Origin: CAYVQZ01 sp964453435
GTDB taxonomy: Bacteria; Abyssobacteria; SURF-5
DNA length: 64,000 bases
Reading direction: 5' to 3'
Assembly: GCA_964453435.1 (NCBI GenBank)
Contig: CAYVQZ010000003.1
Span: forward strand, 62,001 to 126,000
Each line of letters opens with the position of its first letter. Within the stretch, counting starts at the first letter, position 1. Both the position numbers and the translations under genes were made by a program. Positions 59,655 to 64,000 of the stretch are shown one piece after another. The notes below the pieces were generated by a model that was not told where the DNA came from, searched no databases, and saw only the letters and a list, made by a program, of their open reading frames with translations.

Positions 59655-60206
59655 ATGGAAGTAAATATTGGTGAACGTTTGAAGAAAGTGCGCCTCGATA
59701 AGAACTACACGTTGAAGGATGTGGCCGCGAAATCCGGCTATTCGAAGGCCCTGATTTCGAGAATCGAGAATGGTAACGTGTCACCTTCGATCAATTCACT
59801 GCTGAAGATTACTTCGGCGCTCGATATCAAGCCGCACGAACTGTTTCTTCCCGCCAAAGACGCGGAGCCCACGGTCGTTCACAAAGGTGAACGCAAGAAG
59901 GCGAAGATGGATAGCGGCAAAATCGAAGTCGAATTTCTCACTGTGCAGACGGGGGAGAAAAAGATCGAGCCTCTGCTGATCAGCGTTCAGAAGGGCGCAT
60001 CGACCGGGAGCGCGCTTGGCGGGCATAATGGGGAGTTGTGGGCCATGCAGCTTCAGGGCAGCATGGAGCTCACCCTGGGGGAAGATAAACATGTTCTGGA
60101 AGAAGGCGACTGCGCTTACTTCAAGACATCCATTCCCCATAGTTTCCGGAATATCGGCAAGGGAAAGGCAGTGGCCTTTTGCGTTTTGACGCCGCCGGGC
60201 GTCTGA
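59655..60206 (+). CDS. XRE-family regulator with cupin domain (1)
   Basis: 183 residues. Helix-turn-helix at residues 7-62 (TLKDVAAKSGYSKALISRIE) and a C-terminal cupin_2 barrel at about 100-180 (LEEGDCAYFKTSIPHSFRNIG). GAGGGAGA precedes the ATG. The first of four tandem paralogues; all share the recognition-helix segment GYSKALISR. Such proteins usually repress small-molecule metabolism genes and bind a ligand in the cupin. Ligand unknown. A palindromic operator lies in the promoter ahead. Confidence 0.9.
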   Translation: MEVNIGERLKKVRLDKNYTLKDVAAKSGYSKALISRIENGNVSPSINSLLKITSALDIKPHELFLPAKDAEPTVVHKGERKKAKMDSGKIEVEFLTVQTGEKKIEPLLISVQKGASTGSALGGHNGELWAMQLQGSMELTLGEDKHVLEEGDCAYFKTSIPHSFRNIGKGKAVAFCVLTPPGV

Positions 60207-60434
60207 GCCGGGAACCGCGTCACTGGCTGCATGCAACGGCCAAAGGATGCGTCCCCCGTTTTCGGGAATCTGTTGCGAAGGAGTGCGGAAACCGAGTGGA
60301 ACAGACGGTCATGACAAAAACTTGATACGGTCTGTCGCCGCCGGTCAAAATGGAGGAGCGTAGGAATCGCTGCTGAAGGGCCTTCTGCCCGGTCCAAAAT
60401 GATGGCCGTCACGTAAGAGCGTGGGAGAGAGTTG

Positions 60435-60974
60435 ATGACACTGGGTGAAAAGCTGCGAGAGCTTCGTTTGAAGAAAGGAATGACCCTTCAAGACGTGGCA
60501 GAGAAAACAGGTTACTCGAAGGCTCTGATTTCACGGATCGAGAACGACGCTGTTTCACCCTCGATTGGTTCTCTCGTCAAAATTTCGGCGACGCTCCATG
60601 TTCGTCTTCACACGTTGTTTGCAGCGGTTGGGGGCGGCGCGCCTTCGCTGGTCAAGAAAGGCAGCGGCGGAATGCTAATGGTCTGCGGGGACAAAATCAG
60701 GGTGGAAAGCCTGGGCGGCGTTTTCGAGAGCCCGAAGATGGATGCCGTGGTTGAGACGTTCGAACCCGGGGCCGACCGTGAGAGACCGGTAATTGCAGCC
60801 GAAGAGTGGAGATACGTTTTGAGAGGCACGTTCGAGGCGTTGGTCAATGGCGTCAGCTACGAACTGAACGAGGGAGACAGCATGTACCTGAATTCCGGAA
60901 TGCCCAGCAGATGGCGGAATGCGGGAAAATCAAAGGCATCGGCATTAAGTATCTCGACTTCGGCCGTATTCTGA
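60435..60974 (+). CDS. XRE-family regulator with cupin domain (2)
   Basis: 179 residues from the ATG at 60435 (a TTG precedes it in frame), with GGGAGAG upstream. HTH MTLQDVAEKTGYSKALISRI, cupin region LNEGDSMYLNSGMPSRWRNAG. The cupin is more diverged from its neighbours: the sheet contains no clear metal-binding His set. Separated from copy 1 by 228 bases with no obvious promoter. Confidence 0.88.
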   Translation: MTLGEKLRELRLKKGMTLQDVAEKTGYSKALISRIENDAVSPSIGSLVKISATLHVRLHTLFAAVGGGAPSLVKKGSGGMLMVCGDKIRVESLGGVFESPKMDAVVETFEPGADRERPVIAAEEWRYVLRGTFEALVNGVSYELNEGDSMYLNSGMPSRWRNAGKSKASALSISTSAVF

Positions 60975-61082
60975 CAATTTCATCGCATCATCCGGCGGGA
61001 TGCGACCGGGTCGGGAAAGGAATCAAGACAACAGATAGGGAAACGGGAATTCGTGGGCGAGCTTAATGAGGAGAATGGTGAC

Positions 61083-61628
61083 ATGTTGAACATCGGAAGC
61101 ATATTGAAAAGCGCGCGGGTTGAACAAGGAATGACTCTCGAGGACTTATCGTCGAAATGCGGATATTCGAAAGCGTTGATATCGAGGATCGAGAATAACA
61201 CGGTTTCTCCTTCCATTACATCGCTCTCGAAAATAACGAACACCCTCGGCTTACAGCTCTACGAGGTATTTGCCTCCGTCGCGGCGAACGGGCCCACTAT
61301 TTTGAGGAGCGAAGAACGAGAGAAGCTCTCGGGCTCGAACGGAGAGCACGAGGTCGAATTTCTCACAAACACCCCCTTCACCAAGAAGCTGCAGCCGGTC
61401 CTGATTTCGCTGAAGGGCGGCGCGAAGCCATGGGAGGGTTCTGACCTGGACGCCGGAGAGAAGTTCCTGCATGTATTGAAGGGAACAGCGGAAATCGTAG
61501 TCGGCGGCCGCAAGCATGTGCTGAAGGCGGGGGACAGCATCTACCTGAAGTCCGCTATCCCCTACAAGTACAGGAGTATCGGGAAGGGCAAAACCGTCTC
61601 ACTCGCTGTCACCCACTCGCCATACTGA
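61083..61628 (+). CDS. XRE-family regulator with cupin domain (3)
   Basis: 181 residues from the ATG at 61083, nine bases after GAGGAG. HTH MTLEDLSSKCGYSKALISRI, cupin region LKAGDSIYLKSAIPYKYRSIG. It starts 108 bases after copy 2. The segment EVEFLTNTPFTKKLQPVLIS resembles EVEFLTVQTGEKKIEPLLIS of copy 1, so copies 1 and 3 are closest in the sensor half. Confidence 0.9.
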   Translation: MLNIGSILKSARVEQGMTLEDLSSKCGYSKALISRIENNTVSPSITSLSKITNTLGLQLYEVFASVAANGPTILRSEEREKLSGSNGEHEVEFLTNTPFTKKLQPVLISLKGGAKPWEGSDLDAGEKFLHVLKGTAEIVVGGRKHVLKAGDSIYLKSAIPYKYRSIGKGKTVSLAVTHSPY

Positions 61629-61683
61629 GAGGTTGGCGCGCTTCGAACCGGAAGACAAAGCAACAAAGAAAGGCACTTGGAAC

Positions 61684-62223
61684 ATGAATATCGGAAAAGA
61701 ACTGAAACGCATCAGGGTTTCCCAGGGAATGACACTTGAGGAACTGTCAACAAAGTGCGGCTACTCGAAGGCCCTCATTTCCCGCGTCGAGACGGGCTCC
61801 GTTTCCCCTTCGTTGACGTCCTTGATGAAAATGGTTTCCTCTCTCGGCCTGAAACTGCATGACCTGTTCACGGCAATCGAGCAAGGTGAGGCGTCGGTTG
61901 TCAGAAAGGGCGAGGGGCGAAAATTCTACACCGAAGGGGAATCGATGACCGAATTTCTTGCCACGAATGTAGCCACGAAAAAAATGGAGCCTATTAAGAT
62001 TTCGGCTCCGGCCGGATTTGTCTCGGAAGACGAGACGGTTCATTATGGCGAGCAATTCCTTTTCGTGCTCACCGGGAAAATTGAGGTTACTTCGGGGGAC
62101 CAGCTTTACAAGCTGGGTCCCGGCGACAGCCTGTATCTGGCGGCCGGAACTCCCCACAAGTGGCGGAATCCGGGCAAGGAAACCGCGCAGGTGATAAGCG
62201 TCACCACCCCTCCGCAAATTTGA
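61684..62223 (+). CDS. XRE-family regulator with cupin domain (4)
   Basis: 179 residues from the ATG at 61684. HTH MTLEELSTKCGYSKALISRV, cupin region LGPGDSLYLAAGTPHKWRNPG, which ends in IPH/TPH-like turns as in copy 1. AAAGG precedes the start. The last gene of the array, followed by a perfect hairpin and a strong terminator. Confidence 0.9.
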   Translation: MNIGKELKRIRVSQGMTLEELSTKCGYSKALISRVETGSVSPSLTSLMKMVSSLGLKLHDLFTAIEQGEASVVRKGEGRKFYTEGESMTEFLATNVATKKMEPIKISAPAGFVSEDETVHYGEQFLFVLTGKIEVTSGDQLYKLGPGDSLYLAAGTPHKWRNPGKETAQVISVTTPPQI

Positions 62224-62258
62224 CGAGTCACTGGTATTCAACCAACGGACGTTTGCGG

Positions 62259-62287
62259 GAACGGGCCAAGAGGGCCTTGGCCCGTTC
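62259..62287 (+). other. Long perfect hairpin after the XRE-cupin array
   Basis: GAACGGGCCAAG and CTTGGCCCGTTC form a perfect 12-bp stem with a five-base loop. It starts 36 bases after the last stop and has no T-run. It may stabilise the mRNA 3' end or be an operator-like palindrome. Confidence 0.5.
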
Positions 62288-62320
62288 ACATTCAAAGGAA
62301 GCTCAAAGGGAAAGAACCAT

Positions 62321-62358
62321 CGGCCTCAGGCGCCGTCGCCGTGAGGCCGGATTTTTTT
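62321..62358 (+). terminator. Rho-independent terminator of the XRE-cupin array
   Basis: Perfect 8-bp stem CGGCCTCA/TGAGGCCG, whose loop can add GGCG/CGCC pairs, followed after GA by seven T. Best terminator in the window. Confidence 0.8.
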
Positions 62359-62697
62359 GGAACGGGGTTACCGCGCCGCGCCGAATCAGGCGCCGCGAGA
62401 GTGGTCCGCGGTTCGACGGCGCCCGAAACGCAAGTCAGCAAATAGTGCGACGCTTGCACAGTTCCCCACACTGCCTTTTCGAAGCATGATGGGCAATGGC
62501 GGGAAGGATTCACCGTGGGTCTGCTGCCCGGACCGGTCCCCACATCCCTCATTGAGGTCGCCTCAGCGCTGCAAAGAAACCTGAATCAAAAGATGTCGAA
62601 AGTGAAAGCTCTTCGCGCTGTGTTTTTTTTCGACACACCGGCGAAGCGTTCAAAGACATGCAAGGGGAAAGCTGTTTCAACAACATGCCGGAGTGAT
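62359..62697. other. Gap between terminator and the convergent ATPase gene
   Basis: 339 bases with no gene or clear signal seen. Confidence 0.5.
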
Positions 62698-63696
62698 TTA
62701 TCCGATCCTCCAGCGTGTCAACTCGCGATCGGCTATTGGAGCCGCTTGCACCATGTCCTCCTGCCCGTCGCTCTGACAGCGGACCGGAACGCGGCGTTTT
62801 TCCCTGTCCTGGCTGTAACGGGCCGCAATGGCGGCGACAAGCCTTTTCGTTTTTTCCGGCAGGCCTTTCGGGGCGAGGACAACCGCTCCCAGTCGGTCGG
62901 CGACCTGAAACTTTTCGTAGTCCTTGCCGATCTGCTCAAGTTTATCGTTTTCCGATTTGTTCCGTCCCACAATCACCTTTGTCGCGTCCTCAAGGCGAAA
63001 GTGTCTTCCGTACTTGAGGAGCCGAACTTGCGACATGCCTGCGCCGGGAGTGTGCTCGAACAGGTCTCGGAGTCGATGGCCGAACGTCTTGTCGGTGAGG
63101 AGACAGCCTCCGGCGGGACAGGCATAATCGGTAATTCCCATGTCAGCGGCAAGCTGCATCTGAGGTTTTCGACTCCGGCCCCGAATGTCGAGCATTTTTC
63201 CCCGGTCGATAAGGCCTTCCTGTTCGGGAACGGTGGGCGCAAACAATTTTGCGGAAAGCGGCCTGACGATGCGGCCCTCCAGCCCGCTTTCCTTCTCGAT
63301 CAGTTTGATCGCCCGCATATGCTGTGACATCGGTCTTTGGCCGAGCACCTCGCCCGTCACAACAAAATCAGCGCCGGTGTCTTCCAAATACTGTTTTGCT
63401 TTTCGAAGCATGAATATGCGGCAGTCGATGCACGGGTTCATGCTGGAACCGCGTCCGAATTTCGGATTCTTGACGATTTCGAGGTACTCGGACGTGACGT
63501 TGAAAATCTTCAGGTTCACGCCGAGCCCCTCGCTGACGCGCCGGGCTTCGCTCCCGCATCCTTCGCGTCGACGCGAACTCGCGCAATTGCAGAATATCGT
63601 CTGGAAATGAAGCGCTTCGACCTCCACGCCCATCTCAATCATGATGCCGACGGCGAGCGTGCTGTCGAGTCCCCCGGACAGAAGCGCTATCGCCAT
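62698..63696 (-). CDS. ATP-pyrophosphatase, tRNA thiolation type (MnmA/ThiI-like)
   Basis: 332 residues from the ATG at 63696, preceded by GGAAG; an in-frame ATG at 63735 is possible. The PP-loop ALLSGGLDSTLA opens the protein. Then come FQTIFCNCASS, SSMNPCIDCRIFML (a Cys-x-x-Cys), DFVVTGEVLGQRPMSQH, and CPAGGCLLTDKTFGHRLRDLF. This set matches a widespread group usually annotated as tRNA 2-thiouridine/4-thiouridine synthase-like and likely moves sulfur to a tRNA base using ATP. Whether U34 or U8 is the target is unknown. The adjacent ThiF-type gene could supply activated sulfur. Confidence 0.82.
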   Translation of the reverse strand: MAIALLSGGLDSTLAVGIMIEMGVEVEALHFQTIFCNCASSRRREGCGSEARRVSEGLGVNLKIFNVTSEYLEIVKNPKFGRGSSMNPCIDCRIFMLRKAKQYLEDTGADFVVTGEVLGQRPMSQHMRAIKLIEKESGLEGRIVRPLSAKLFAPTVPEQEGLIDRGKMLDIRGRSRKPQMQLAADMGITDYACPAGGCLLTDKTFGHRLRDLFEHTPGAGMSQVRLLKYGRHFRLEDATKVIVGRNKSENDKLEQIGKDYEKFQVADRLGAVVLAPKGLPEKTKRLVAAIAARYSQDREKRRVPVRCQSDGQEDMVQAAPIADRELTRWRIG

Positions 63697-63745
63697 GGGC
63701 TTCCTTTGCGCATGCGTATTGCTTCTTTGGCTCATAAACGGTCGC

Positions 63746-64000
63746 TCACCCCTCGCATTCACTCGGGTATTCCTCGAGTCTCGTAATCGAAGGCTTTTCT
63801 CCGCACAGGGGACACGCCGGATTGGGCCGGATGCTGACCTCGCGAAACGAGCCCGAAAGAGCCTCATAGATGAGGAGTCGCCCAATCAGCGGTCTGCCGA
63901 TTTCCAGAATCAGCTTGATTGCCTCATTCGCCTGTATTGTCCCCAGCACCCCGGGGACGGGACCGAGGACGCCCGCCTCCTGACAGCTCGGGAGCGCCCC
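63746..64000 (-). CDS. ThiF/MoeB/HesA-family adenylyltransferase (C-terminal part)
   Basis: Only the last 84 codons are inside the window; the gene continues past the edge. They include SCQEAGVLGPVPGVLGTIQA and ANEAIKLILEIG, the conserved C-terminal region of E1-like enzymes. CPLCG is half of the structural Zn site. The family adenylates a ubiquitin-like sulfur carrier (ThiS/MoaD). It is ten bases upstream of the first possible start of the ATP-pyrophosphatase gene, so a sulfur-transfer operon is likely. Confidence 0.88.
   Translation of the reverse strand, partial: GALPSCQEAGVLGPVPGVLGTIQANEAIKLILEIGRPLIGRLLIYEALSGSFREVSIRPNPACPLCGEKPSITRLEEYPSECEG

Overview
This is a chromosomal segment of about 64 kb from an uncultured-type anaerobic bacterium with moderately high G+C. 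The lineage cannot be fixed from the window because it holds no rRNA or tRNA. Anaerobic, acetyl-CoA-pathway-like physiology is suggested by two CooC/AcsF-type ATPases, corrinoid methyltransferases of the MttB family without in-frame amber codons, a methyl-THF:corrinoid methyltransferase, a 2-hydroxyacyl-CoA dehydratase-type subunit and a flavodoxin/ferredoxin protein. Promoters of the TTGAC(A/T)-17-TATAAT type occur several times, so a standard housekeeping sigma factor is used. At least one good sigma-54 promoter is also present.

Layout. 1-9149 (minus): the maltosyltransferase glucan/trehalose operon glgE, treS-mak fusion, glgB, treZ. 9331-10389: MscS channel. 10765-12114: NtrC-type sigma-54 activator whose phosphoacceptor Asp is replaced by Glu and which seems to lack a normal start codon. 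12393-26327: a sigma-54 promoter followed by a long plus-strand cluster (stand-alone degenerate receiver, corrinoid protein, MetH-activation-domain protein, two MttB-like methyltransferases, MtgA-like methyltransferase, SAM methyltransferase, a quaternary-amine ABC importer with fused permease and binding protein, two asparagine-synthase-like ligases of which one has lost its glutaminase residues, and a second MscS). 26637-33123: DMT exporter, aconitase-type hydratase subunits, two isocitrate-lyase/PEP-mutase-type lyases and an MFS carrier. 33998-37810: a 38-residue membrane miniprotein behind a strong hairpin, two CooC-like ATPases and an ADP-forming acyl-CoA synthetase subunit. 38326-41947: otsA, then a ParA-type ATPase fused to a glycogen-binding (CBM48/AMPK-beta-like) domain, with a Cys-motif partner. 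41978-58929: flavodoxin-ferredoxin protein, cysE, NagB-like enzyme, cyclic-nucleotide-binding protein, secreted repeat protein, penicillin-acylase-family hydrolase, HgdB-like subunit, YceI protein, a tandem geranylgeranyl-reductase-like fusion, der, and a membrane protein. 59655-62223: four tandem XRE-cupin regulators behind a palindrome-rich promoter region, closed by a strong terminator. 62698-64000: a tRNA-thiolation-type ATP-pyrophosphatase and the 3' end of a ThiF/MoeB gene.

How it fits together. One theme is osmotic balance and carbon storage: trehalose/alpha-glucan metabolism, OtsA, betaine-type uptake and two MscS valves. The second is one-carbon metabolism: methyl groups from a quaternary amine would pass through corrinoid protein and THF into an acetyl-CoA pathway. 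The most novel candidate is the ParA-CBM48 gene pair, which could position or segregate glycogen granules. Small mobile palindromic elements (two related MITE-like types, 120 bp and about 235-240 bp) occupy many of the long gaps.
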